64,000 nucleotides of DNA, taken from NCBI GenBank assembly GCA_036497285.1, contig DASXJR010000096.1, forward strand, positions 55,071 through 119,070, written 5' to 3'. Source of the stretch: RYN-133 sp036497285. GTDB taxonomy: Bacteria > Actinomycetota > Actinomycetes > Mycobacteriales > Jatrophihabitantaceae. The notes under the pieces are model-generated. The model searched no databases. It was not told where the DNA came from and saw only the letters and a list, made by a program, of their open reading frames with translations. Positions 44,245-51,728 of this stretch are shown piece after piece. Positions within the stretch are counted from its first letter, which is position 1, and every line of letters starts with the position of its first letter. A program made the translations under genes and the position numbers.

Positions 44245-45084
44245 GTGACCGCAACCGTCACCCCCCTGCACCAGGCCGCCATCGCGAAGGCTGCCAACGA
44301 CATCCTCGATCAGGGCTACGCAGTCGTGAAGCTCGCCGACGTCGACGCCGCCAATCTGCGAAACGCCATCGCCACGGCGAACCGGTTCTTCCGGCGCCCG
44401 CTCGAGGAGAAGGTCGTCCACGGCAGCACCGACCACAACTACGGCTACCGCCCGTTCGGCATCGAGTACTCGGTCAGCCCGGACCGTCCGGACATGAACG
44501 AGTGCTTCACCGTCTGGTCGAGCCGGCTGGACCTGATCCCGGACGCCGAGGCCATCGACGACGTCACCGACTCGTTCCTCGCCTGGCGCGACTCGCTGGC
44601 GCCGCTGGTGGACGCCATCCTCGACGAGATCGCGAAGGCCTTCCACTCCGGCACGGCCCCGGAGTTCGAGAAGGCCTCGTACCTGCAGATGAACTACTGC
44701 CTGCCCACCCCGGCCGAGCGCGACCTGCTGCAGGACAAGCACGAGGACGGTCATATGGTCACCGTTCTGCACGCCACCGCGCCGGGTCTCGAAATTTATG
44801 TCGGCGACGAGGTCAAGCCGATGCTGCCCGACACGGACGAGATCGTGATGATGCCGGGTTCGGTGCTCACGGCGCTGTCCGGCGGCAAGATCCCGCCGCT
44901 GTACCACCAGGTGCGCAACCACGGCCTCGACGACCGTCAGTCGATCATGTACTTCGTGAACCCCGAGGTCGACGCCCCGCTGTACTCCTGGATCGACGCG
45001 CCGGGCGGCGAGAGCACCGACATCCGCGAGCACGTCCAGAACGCCCCGACGATGTTCGGCCTGCCGCCGGTCGAGGCGCTGTAA
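44245..45084 (+). CDS. 2-oxoglutarate/Fe(II)-type oxygenase (isopenicillin N synthase family)
   Basis: A 279-residue non-haem iron oxygenase. The iron ligands His166, Asp168 (KHEDGHM) and His221 (YHQV) are visible. RQS at 231-233 matches the RxS motif that binds 2-oxoglutarate in this superfamily. The segment LTALSGGKIPPLYHQV corresponds to the conserved L..LTGG.i.p..HrV block. The N-terminal half follows the IPNS/gibberellin-oxidase-like pattern (LEEKVVHG, GYRPFGIEY). The substrate is unknown; the family includes small-molecule hydroxylases, desaturases and ethylene-forming enzymes. The GTG start lies 7 nt after GGAAGG. No biosynthetic cluster surrounds it. Confidence 0.88.
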   Translation: MTATVTPLHQAAIAKAANDILDQGYAVVKLADVDAANLRNAIATANRFFRRPLEEKVVHGSTDHNYGYRPFGIEYSVSPDRPDMNECFTVWSSRLDLIPDAEAIDDVTDSFLAWRDSLAPLVDAILDEIAKAFHSGTAPEFEKASYLQMNYCLPTPAERDLLQDKHEDGHMVTVLHATAPGLEIYVGDEVKPMLPDTDEIVMMPGSVLTALSGGKIPPLYHQVRNHGLDDRQSIMYFVNPEVDAPLYSWIDAPGGESTDIREHVQNAPTMFGLPPVEAL

Positions 45085-45165
45085 CTCCTCAGTTTTCGCT
45101 TGATCAAGTGTCGATCCGGTCAACTTTCGACCGGATCGACACTGTGATCTTGGCTTTCGAGCGCC

Positions 45166-46107
45166 TCAGCGGGTGATCTCGTCCAGCGCCGCGACGTCGG
45201 AGGCGCTCGGCGACCAGTTGCCGGCGGCGACGTTGTTCGCCACCTGCTTCGCGGACGTGGCGCCCGCGATCACGCTCGACACGGCCGGCTGTGCCGCGAG
45301 TCCGCCGATCGCGACGTCCAGCAACGTGACACCCCGCTCGGCCGCGAACGCCTCCACCTTCTCGAGGATGTCGAAGGTCTCGTCCGTCAGGACGGACTCG
45401 CGGCCCCACGACTGGATCCGGCTGCCCTGCGGCGGCTGCTCCCCGCGGCGGTACTTGCCCGTCAACAGCCCGCTCGCCAGCGGGAAGAACGGCAGCAGGC
45501 CGATACCGTAGTGCTCCAGCGCCGGCACGAGGTCCGCCTCGATGTCGCGCTCGAGCCAGTTGTACTCATTCTGTGCCGAGACGAACCGCTCGAAGCCGCG
45601 GGTACGGGCCGTCCACTCCGCCTCGGCCACCTGCCACCCGGTGAAGTTGGACGAGCCGAGGTAGCGCACCTTGCCGGCGTGCACGAGATCGTCGAGCGCG
45701 GAGAGCGTCTCGTCGATCGGCGTGGCCTCGTCCGGCCGGTGCAGCTGGTACAGGTCGATCCAGTCGGTGCGCAGCCGCCGCAGCGACGACTCGACCGCGC
45801 GGGTGATGTACCGGCGGGAACCGCGCGCACCCCAGTCCTCGCCGTTGTCGTTGCCGCGCTTGCGCGAGTCGCCGCCGAACTTGGTGGCGAGCACGATGTC
45901 GTCGCGCCGGCCCTGCAGGATCTCGCCGAGCCGCTCCTCGCTCTTGCCGTAGGAGTCAGCCGTGTCGAACAGGGTGATGCCCTCGTCCAGCGCCGCGTGG
46001 ACGACCGTACGGGTCTGCTCGAGGTCGAGCTTCATGCCGAAGTTGTTGGTGCCGAGCCCGACCACGGACACGACCAGGCCGGAGTTGCCGAGGCGTCGAA
46101 ATTCCAT
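45166..46107 (-). CDS. Aldo/keto reductase
   Basis: NADPH-dependent oxidoreductase with a TIM barrel, 313 residues. The catalytic Asp and Tyr lie in FDTADSYGKSE, the Lys in LATKFGG, and the His in LYQLHRPD. LGSSNFTGWQ and QNEYNWLERD are typical of the group annotated as general stress or L-glyceraldehyde-3-phosphate reductase-like enzymes. The substrate is unknown. The start is the ATG before EFRRLGNSG, 6 nt after a TACGGT hexamer. The longer upstream frame runs through a palindromic repeat and is not protein-like. It lies downstream of pntAB on the same strand. Confidence 0.93.
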   Translation of the reverse strand: MEFRRLGNSGLVVSVVGLGTNNFGMKLDLEQTRTVVHAALDEGITLFDTADSYGKSEERLGEILQGRRDDIVLATKFGGDSRKRGNDNGEDWGARGSRRYITRAVESSLRRLRTDWIDLYQLHRPDEATPIDETLSALDDLVHAGKVRYLGSSNFTGWQVAEAEWTARTRGFERFVSAQNEYNWLERDIEADLVPALEHYGIGLLPFFPLASGLLTGKYRRGEQPPQGSRIQSWGRESVLTDETFDILEKVEAFAAERGVTLLDVAIGGLAAQPAVSSVIAGATSAKQVANNVAAGNWSPSASDVAALDEITR

Positions 46108-46113
46108 ATCTCG

Positions 46114-46119
46114 ACCGTA
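46114..46119 (-). promoter_or_regulatory. Candidate -10 element of the aldo/keto reductase gene
   Basis: TACGGT on the minus strand lies 6 nt before the ATG, between the gene and the four-arm palindrome. Confidence 0.4.
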
Positions 46120-46137
46120 CCCAGCGCGTCCGTTTCG

Positions 46138-46207
46138 ATGAGTGGCGCGATATGGCGTCGAGTGGCGCGAAATTTCGCGCCACTCACCGGCGAAACGCGC
46201 CACTCAC
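46138..46207. repeat. Four-arm nested palindrome, copy 2
   Basis: Seventy bases with the same plan as 3186-3255. The inner part is a perfect 26-bp palindrome (GAGTGGCGCGAAA and TTTCGCGCCACTC). The outer arms are ATGAGTGGCGCG and AACGCGCCACTCAC, and the outer pair is less perfect than in copy 1. It lies between the pntB stop and the aldo/keto reductase promoter, both minus strand, where it could end the pnt transcript. Confidence 0.9.
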
Positions 46208-46224
46208 CGCAGGACGCCGCCGCC

Positions 46225-47622
46225 TCATAACGTTTTGATGATGTCCTCCACCCGCTCCTTGGCGTCGCCGAAGAGCATCGCGCTGTTGTCGCGGAAGAAC
46301 AGCGGGTTCTGCACGCCCGCGTACCCCGCCGCCATCGACCGCTTGAAGACGATTACGTTCTTCGCCTCCCACACGCGCAGCACCGGCATGCCCGCGATCG
46401 GCGAGCCCGGGTCCTCGGCAGCGGCCGGGTTGACCGTGTCGTTCGCCCCGATCACGAGCACGACGTCAGTGGTGCCGAAGTCGTCGTTGATCTCGTCCAT
46501 CTCGAGCACGATGTCGTAGGGCACCTTGGCCTCGGCGAGCAGCACGTTCATGTGGCCGGGCAGGCGTCCGGCGACGGGGTGGATGCCGAAGCGCACCTCG
46601 GCGCCGCGCTCGCGCAGCTTGCGGGTCAGGTCGGCCACCGGATATTGGGCCTGCGCCACGGCCATGCCGTAACCCGGGGTGATGATCACCGACGAGGCGT
46701 CGCGCAGCAGTTCCGCGGCGTCGTCCGCGGTGATCTCGCGGTGCTCGCCGTAGTCGGTGTCGTCTGTCTTGGCCTCGATCCCGAAGCCGCCCGCGATCAC
46801 CGAGATGAACGAGCGGTTCATCGCCTTGCACATGATGTAGGACAGGTACGCACCGGACGAGCCGACCAGCGCACCGGTGACGATGAGCAGGTTGTTGTTC
46901 AGAAGGAACCCGGACGCGGCCGCCGCCCAGCCCGAGTAGCTGTTCAGCATCGACACGACTACGGGCATGTCGCCGCCGCCGATGGAGGCGACCAGATGCC
47001 AGCCGAGGGCGAGAGCGACCGCGGTCACCGCGACCAGCAGCCCGAGCTCGGGCTGCACGACGAATCCCACAGTCAGACCGACGAATGCGGCGAGCGCGCC
47101 GAGGTTGAGCACGTTCTTGCCCGGCAGCATCAACGGCCTGGAGCTGATCCGGGCGGACAACTTCAGGAACGCGACGATCGAACCGGTGAAGGTCACAGCC
47201 CCGATGAACACCCCGATGAACACCTCGGCGTGATGGATGCGCAACAGCGAGCCGGCGACGTCGGCACCGCCGTTCGCTTCGACCTCGTAGTAGCCGTTCC
47301 AGCCGACCAGCACCGCCGCCAGACCGACGAAGCTGTGCAGCATCGCGATCAGCTCGGGCATGCCCGTCATCTCGACGACGCGCGCTCGCCAGAGACCGAT
47401 GACGGCGCCGATGACCATCGCGACCGCGATCAGCGCGATGCCGCCGGCTGCGATCGACCGCGACGCGAGCCCGATCGTGGCGGCGACCGCGATGGCCATG
47501 CCGGCGATCCCGAACACCACGCCCTGCCGCGACGTCTCGTGCTTGGACAGTCCGGCGAGGGACAGGATGAACAACAGCGCCGCAACGATGTACGCGGCCT
47601 GAGTTACGGTTTCGGCGCTCAT
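46225..47622 (-). CDS. pntB: NAD(P) transhydrogenase subunit beta
   Basis: Membrane subunit of the proton-translocating transhydrogenase, which uses the proton gradient to reduce NADP+ with NADH. The 465-residue length equals that of the E. coli subunit. About nine hydrophobic segments occupy residues 1-260. A C-terminal NADP(H)-binding domain follows, with SVIITPGYGMAVAQAQYPVADL, FGIHPVAGRLPGHMNVLLAEA (in parts), VVLVIGANDTVNPAA, and a final KRSMAAGYAGVQNPLF. Start ATG with GGGAGG 5 nt upstream. It lies 100 bp after pntA on the same strand; the gap contains a repeat. Confidence 0.95.
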   Translation of the reverse strand: MSAETVTQAAYIVAALLFILSLAGLSKHETSRQGVVFGIAGMAIAVAATIGLASRSIAAGGIALIAVAMVIGAVIGLWRARVVEMTGMPELIAMLHSFVGLAAVLVGWNGYYEVEANGGADVAGSLLRIHHAEVFIGVFIGAVTFTGSIVAFLKLSARISSRPLMLPGKNVLNLGALAAFVGLTVGFVVQPELGLLVAVTAVALALGWHLVASIGGGDMPVVVSMLNSYSGWAAAASGFLLNNNLLIVTGALVGSSGAYLSYIMCKAMNRSFISVIAGGFGIEAKTDDTDYGEHREITADDAAELLRDASSVIITPGYGMAVAQAQYPVADLTRKLRERGAEVRFGIHPVAGRLPGHMNVLLAEAKVPYDIVLEMDEINDDFGTTDVVLVIGANDTVNPAAAEDPGSPIAGMPVLRVWEAKNVIVFKRSMAAGYAGVQNPLFFRDNSAMLFGDAKERVEDIIKTL

Positions 47623-47635
47623 CGAACCTCCCTTG

Positions 47636-47724
47636 GGCCGCTCACTGCGTTCGTGCCCGGTGTCGGCTCGATCCGCTCCTTCGTCGCGGACTGTGCTACC
47701 TGGTTCTTCGCGCGAGCGCTCATC
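47636..47724 (-). repeat. Stop-proximal composite repeat, copy C (diverged)
   Basis: On the minus strand it starts at the pntA stop with GATGAGCGCTCGCGCGAAGA and ACC. This head differs at 3 of 23 positions from the copy at 8029-8056. It ends with CCGGGCACGAACGCAGTGAG and CGGCC, resembling the GAGCGAAGCGAGCGGG tail of the other copies. It ends just before the pntB ribosome site and fills the pntA-pntB gap. Confidence 0.5.
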
Positions 47725-49261
47725 ACTTACTGAACATCCCGAGCATGCGACGGGTTACGGCGAACCCGCCGAAGATGTTGATCGACACGAGCAGGATCGC
47801 GACGAACGCGAGCACCGTGATCGTCGTGTCGTGATGGCCGATCTGCAGCAGCGCGCCGGTGATGATGATTCCGGAGATCGCGTTGGTCACCGACATCAGC
47901 GGCGTGTGCAGCGCGTGGTGCACGTTGCCGATCACGTAGTAGCCGATCACGATCGCCAGCACGAACACGGTGAAGTTGCCGATCAGCTGGTTCGGGGCGA
48001 ATGCAGTGAGCAGGAACAGCAGCGCCGCGCCGATGCCGACGATCGCGTACCTGCGCGCCGGTGTCAGCGGCGCCTTCTCCTTCTTGGCCGGTTGTGGCGC
48101 GGCCGCCGGTTTGGCCTGCGGCGCCGCCGAACTCACAGCAACGGGTGGCGGTGGCCACGTCTTCTCGCCGTTGCGGACCACGGTGATGCCGCGCTGCACG
48201 ACGTCGTCGAAGTCGAGCACGAGCTGCCCGTCCTTGTCCGGCGTGAGCAGCTTCATCAGGTTGACGAGATTCTGGCCGTACAGCTGCGACGCCTGCGCAG
48301 GCAGGCGGCCGACCAGGTCGGTGTAGCCGATGATCGTGACCCCGCGGTCGGTGGTGACCGCCTCGCCCGCGACCGATCCCTCCACGTTGCCGCCGTTCGC
48401 CGCGGCCATGTCGACGATCACTGAGCCGGGCCGCATCGACGCGACCATGTCGGCGGTGATCAGCCGCGGCGCGGGCTTCCCCGGGATGAGTGCCGTGGTG
48501 ATGATGATGTCGACGTCCTCGGTCTGCGACGAGTACAACTGCACCTCGCGCGCCTTGTAGTCCTCGCCCATCTCCTTCGCGTATCCCGTGGTGCTCACCT
48601 CGGCGGTCTCGTCCTCGATCGACAGGTACTCGCCGCCCAGCGACTTGACCTGGTCGGCGACCTCCGGCCGCGGGTCGGTGGCCCGTACGACGGCGCCCAT
48701 GCTCGAGGCGGCACCGATCGCGGCCAGGCCGGCGACACCCGCGCCCGCGACCAGGATCTTCGCCGGGTTCACCTTGCCGGCCGCCGTGACCTGGCCGGTG
48801 AAGAAGCGGCCGAACGTGTGCGCCGCCTCGACCACGGCGCGGTACCCGGCGATGTTGGCCATCGAGCTGAGCACGTCCAGCGACTGGGCGCGCGAAATGC
48901 GCGGGACGGCGTCCATCGCCAGCGCGGTGATCGGACGGGCGGACAGCGTCTCGACCAGATCCGGGTCGAGCGCGGGGGAGAGCAGCCCGACGAGCGTCAC
49001 ACCGTCATGCAGCTTCTCGACCTCCTCGGCCGACGGCGCGTTGACCTTGAACACGATGTCGGCCGACCACGGGTCACCGATCGTGGCACCCGCCTCGGCG
49101 TAGGCACCGTCGGCGAAACTGGACAACTCGCCCGCGCCCGATTCGATCGTGACCTCGTAGCCGAGTCCGATCAGCAGTTTGACGGTGGGCGGCGTGGCGG
49201 CGACACGCGTTTCACCACGGTTGGTCTCACGGGGGACTCCGATGCGCAAGCTGCGCTCCAT
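47723..49261 (-). CDS. pntA: NAD(P) transhydrogenase subunit alpha
   Basis: NAD(H)-binding subunit of the proton-translocating transhydrogenase, 512 residues, in the fused E. coli-type form. The N-terminal alanine dehydrogenase/PNT domain begins IGVPRETNRGETRVAATP, with the nucleotide motif VAGAGVAGLAAIGAA and QTEDVDIIITTALIPGKPAP. A Pro/Ala/Lys linker (about residues 385-410) leads to four C-terminal transmembrane segments. Many actinobacteria split this gene into pntAa and pntAb; here it is one frame. The start is the ATG before ERSLRIGVP. A farther upstream start would add an unlikely leader. It lies upstream of pntB and divergent from gmk. Confidence 0.95.
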   Translation of the reverse strand: MERSLRIGVPRETNRGETRVAATPPTVKLLIGLGYEVTIESGAGELSSFADGAYAEAGATIGDPWSADIVFKVNAPSAEEVEKLHDGVTLVGLLSPALDPDLVETLSARPITALAMDAVPRISRAQSLDVLSSMANIAGYRAVVEAAHTFGRFFTGQVTAAGKVNPAKILVAGAGVAGLAAIGAASSMGAVVRATDPRPEVADQVKSLGGEYLSIEDETAEVSTTGYAKEMGEDYKAREVQLYSSQTEDVDIIITTALIPGKPAPRLITADMVASMRPGSVIVDMAAANGGNVEGSVAGEAVTTDRGVTIIGYTDLVGRLPAQASQLYGQNLVNLMKLLTPDKDGQLVLDFDDVVQRGITVVRNGEKTWPPPPVAVSSAAPQAKPAAAPQPAKKEKAPLTPARRYAIVGIGAALLFLLTAFAPNQLIGNFTVFVLAIVIGYYVIGNVHHALHTPLMSVTNAISGIIITGALLQIGHHDTTITVLAFVAILLVSINIFGGFAVTRRMLGMFSK

Positions 49262-49393
49262 TCCTCGCCGATGGTCTGCCGCCACGCTGCGGATGAGCCG
49301 CAATCCTGCCGTAGCGGTTTCAACCTAGCTGCGGCGCCGGTCACGTTCCTGTCGAAGCGCCGCATCACACGCGGGTCAGGTCGTGCCCCGCGG

Positions 49394-49399
49394 TAGGTT
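49394..49399 (+). promoter_or_regulatory. Candidate -10 element of gmk (leaderless)
   Basis: TAGGTT lies 6 nt before the GTG of gmk. Confidence 0.4.
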
Positions 49400-49405
49400 G
49401 CCCGG

Positions 49406-49975
49406 GTGCCCCGACTGACCGTGCTCACCGGCCCGTCCGGAGTCGGCAAGGGGACGGTCGTACGCAAGGTCCGCGAGCTGTTCCCGCACGTCTGGGTGTC
49501 CGTGTCGGTCACCACCCGGCTGCCCCGCCCGGGCGAGCGCAACGGCGTCCACTACTGGTTCGTGACCCGCGAGCGGTTCGCCGAGCTCGTCGCCGCGGAC
49601 GAGCTGCTCGAGCACGCCGAGTTCGCCGGCAACCTCTACGGCACGCCCCGCGAACCGGTTGTCGAGCGACTTGCCGCGGGGGAGCCGACCCTGCTCGAGA
49701 TCGACCTGCAGGGTGCGCGCCAGATCCGCGAGGCGATGCCGGAAACATTACTGGTGTTCCTCGCGCCGCCGACCTGGGAAGAGCTGCAGCGCCGGCTGTC
49801 CGGGCGCGGCACCGAGCCCAGCACCGTCATCGCCGCCCGGCTCGAGCAGGCGCGGATCGAACTCGCGGCAGCAGCCGAGTTCGACCGGACCGTCGTCAAC
49901 GACGATGTGACCCGCGCCGCAGCGGAGGTCGTCGGTCTCATCGGGGACGGCGGCAGCCAGGGATTGGTAGACTGA
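49406..49975 (+). CDS. gmk: Guanylate kinase
   Basis: Phosphorylates GMP to GDP with ATP. The 189-residue protein opens with the P-loop TGPSGVGKGTVV, followed by the GMP-binding SVSVTTRLPRPGERNGVHYWFV, and LLEIDLQGARQIRE. The GTG start gives MPRLTVLTGPSG. The usual actinobacterial partner mihF, normally just upstream, is absent from the gap. rpoZ follows after 51 bp, and its likely promoter lies in the last codons of gmk. Confidence 0.96.
   Translation: MPRLTVLTGPSGVGKGTVVRKVRELFPHVWVSVSVTTRLPRPGERNGVHYWFVTRERFAELVAADELLEHAEFAGNLYGTPREPVVERLAAGEPTLLEIDLQGARQIREAMPETLLVFLAPPTWEELQRRLSGRGTEPSTVIAARLEQARIELAAAAEFDRTVVNDDVTRAAAEVVGLIGDGGSQGLVD
49968..49973 (+). promoter_or_regulatory. Candidate -10 element of rpoZ inside the end of gmk
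   Basis: TAGACT overlaps the last gmk codons. Transcription would start near 49980, giving rpoZ a leader of about 47 nt. Confidence 0.4.
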
Positions 49976-49981
49976 GAGTTT

Positions 49982-49996
49982 GGAGCTTGCCGCTCC
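49982..49996 (+). promoter_or_regulatory. Small hairpin in the rpoZ leader
   Basis: GGAGC and GCTCC pair around TTGCC directly at the predicted 5' end of the rpoZ transcript. It may protect the message end. The function is inferred. Confidence 0.3.
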
Positions 49997-50026
49997 GTCC
50001 CAAGATTGTCTGCAGAGAGCTGAGTC

Positions 50027-50293
50027 GTGTCCGCACCAGAAGGCATCACCAACCCGCCGATCGACGAGCTGCTCGACCGCACCGCGTCGAAGTACGCACT
50101 GGTCATCATCGCTGCCAAGCGTGCCCGCCAGATCAACGCGTACTACAGCCAGCTCGGCGAGGGCCTGCTCGAGTACGTCGGACCCCTGGTCGAGACGGCT
50201 CCGCAGGAGAAGCCGCTCTCGATCGCCCTCCGTGAGATCAACTCCGACCTCATCGAGTTCAAGCCCAGCGAGAACCCCGCCCCGGGCCAGTAG
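50027..50293 (+). CDS. rpoZ: RNA polymerase omega subunit
   Basis: Small subunit that helps assemble and stabilise RNA polymerase. The 88-residue protein shows ITNPPIDELLDRTASKYALV and IIAAKRARQINAYYSQLGEGLLE, diagnostic of actinobacterial omega, then KPLSIALREINSDLIEF. The GTG start is supported by the family N-terminus; AGAGAGCTGAG upstream is a weak ribosome site. A four-arm palindrome lies in the 172-bp gap after its stop. Confidence 0.96.
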   Translation: MSAPEGITNPPIDELLDRTASKYALVIIAAKRARQINAYYSQLGEGLLEYVGPLVETAPQEKPLSIALREINSDLIEFKPSENPAPGQ

Positions 50294-50321
50294 GCCCGCG
50301 CCACCCATCTGGCGTCGAACC

Positions 50322-50390
50322 GACAGTGGTCAGTTGGAGCGCACAGTGGTCAGTTGCCACTGACCACTGTGGCCGGAACTGACCACTGTC
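50322..50390. repeat. Four-arm nested palindrome, copy 3 (different sequence, same layout)
   Basis: Outer arms GACAGTGGTCAGTT and AACTGACCACTGTC (14 nt) enclose inner arms CACAGTGGTCAGT and ACTGACCACTGTG (13 nt, 4-nt loop), with 6- and 5-nt spacers. The plan matches 3186-3255 almost base for base in length, but the arm sequence differs, sharing mainly AGTGG and GTT. It lies between rpoZ and coaBC. Two AAGTGACC motifs follow at about 50405-50430. Confidence 0.9.
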
Positions 50391-50465
50391 GCGCGCCGCG
50401 TAACGAAGTGACCGCTCGCGTCACAAGTGACCACGCGCGCGGTTTCTGTCTGGCAGGCTGACCAC

Positions 50466-51674
50466 ATGAGCCGGGTGGTTCTCGGGGTAGCGGGTGGCAT
50501 CGCCGCGTACAAGGCGGCCGACCTCTTGCGCAAACTGACCGAAGCCGGTCACGACGTCACGGTCGTGCCCACCGCCGCCGCGCTCGAATTCGTCGGCGCC
50601 CCGACCTGGGCCGCACTGTCGCACCACCCGGTCGCCTCCGATGTGTGGACGGACGCCGCCGAGGTGCCGCACGTGCGGCTCGGCCGCGAGGCCGAACTCG
50701 TGGTCGTCGCCCCGGCCACTGCCGATCTGCTGGCCAGGGCGGCACACGGCCTGGCCGACGATCTGCTCACCAACACCCTGCTCACCGCCCGGTGCCCTGC
50801 GCTGTTTGCGCCCGCCATGCACACCGAGATGTGGGAGCACCCGGCGACCGTCGACAACGTCGCCACCCTGCGTCGGCGCGGCGCGGTCGTGCTCGACCCG
50901 GCGTCGGGACGGCTCACCGGCGCCGACACCGGCAAGGGACGGCTGCCGGAACCGGCCGAACTCGCCACCCACGCGGAACTCCTGCTCCGCCGCAGCGACG
51001 CGCTGCCCTATGACCTGGCCGGACGCCACCTCGTGGTCAGCGCCGGCGGCACGCGCGAGGCGCTCGACCCCGTCCGATTCCTCGGCAACGCGTCATCGGG
51101 CAGGCAGGGGTACGCGCTGGCCGCGGTCGCCGCCGCCCGCGGCGCCCAGGTCACGCTGGTCAGCGCCAATGTGGACCTGCCCGATCCGGCCGCGGTCGAC
51201 GTCGTCCGCGTGGTGAGCGCGGTCGAGCTGGGTGACGCAGTGCACAAGGTGAGCGCCGACGCCGACGCGGTGGTCATGGCCGCAGCGGTCGCCGACTTCC
51301 GTCCGATCACCGCCGCCGGCCACAAGATCAAGAAGGACGGGTTCGGGATCGCGCCCGTCGAACTGGTCGAGAACCCCGACGTCCTCGCGCGGCTCGTGAC
51401 CGAACGACGGCCCGGCCAGGTGATCGTCGGGTTCGCCGCCGAGACGGGCGATCACACCGCGACGGTGCTCGAGCACGGACGGGCGAAACTCGCGCGCAAG
51501 GGCTGTGACCTGCTGGTCGTCAACGCGGTCGGGCCGGGCAAGGCGTTCGGGCAGGCCGACAACGCCGCGATGATCCTGGGTGCGGACGGAACCGAGATCG
51601 AGGTCGACTTCGGACCCAAGGCGGTGCTCGCCGCGGCGGTCTGTGACGCGATCGCGTCGCGCCTGGAACGGTGA
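50466..51674 (+). CDS. coaBC: Bifunctional phosphopantothenoylcysteine decarboxylase / phosphopantothenate-cysteine ligase
   Basis: Two steps of coenzyme A synthesis in one 402-residue protein. The N-terminal flavoprotein decarboxylase CoaC (about 1-185) has VVLGVAGGIAAYKAADLLRK, the active-site His in TWAALSHHPV, and APAMHTEMW (actinobacteria often have His where others have Asn). The C-terminal CoaB ligase begins near HLVVSAGGTREALDPVRF and has SSGRQGYALA and AAAVADFRP, with the Lys-rich HKIKKDG loop. The ATG lies 6 nt after CAGGCT, a possible leaderless start. Order rpoZ-coaBC-metK-priA is standard. Confidence 0.96.
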   Translation: MSRVVLGVAGGIAAYKAADLLRKLTEAGHDVTVVPTAAALEFVGAPTWAALSHHPVASDVWTDAAEVPHVRLGREAELVVVAPATADLLARAAHGLADDLLTNTLLTARCPALFAPAMHTEMWEHPATVDNVATLRRRGAVVLDPASGRLTGADTGKGRLPEPAELATHAELLLRRSDALPYDLAGRHLVVSAGGTREALDPVRFLGNASSGRQGYALAAVAAARGAQVTLVSANVDLPDPAAVDVVRVVSAVELGDAVHKVSADADAVVMAAAVADFRPITAAGHKIKKDGFGIAPVELVENPDVLARLVTERRPGQVIVGFAAETGDHTATVLEHGRAKLARKGCDLLVVNAVGPGKAFGQADNAAMILGADGTEIEVDFGPKAVLAAAVCDAIASRLER

Positions 51675-51690
51675 GCCAGACCGACCTCGA

Positions 51691-51696
51691 TAGACT
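51691..51696 (+). promoter_or_regulatory. Candidate -10 element of metK
   Basis: TAGACT 32 nt before the GTG of metK would give a short leader of about 26 nt. No SAM riboswitch fold is visible in that space. Confidence 0.35.
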
Positions 51697-51728
51697 TTGT
51701 CCGAAGCCGCCTAGTAATCGGAGCATGC

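Noticed and set aside
46108..46203. N-terminal extension of the aldo/keto reductase
   Set aside because: It would translate the four-arm palindrome; the family starts at MEFRRLGNSG and a -10 box lies just before that ATG.
51675..51728. SAM riboswitch before metK
   Set aside because: The gap is only 54 bp with a -10 box inside it, too short for any known SAM aptamer.
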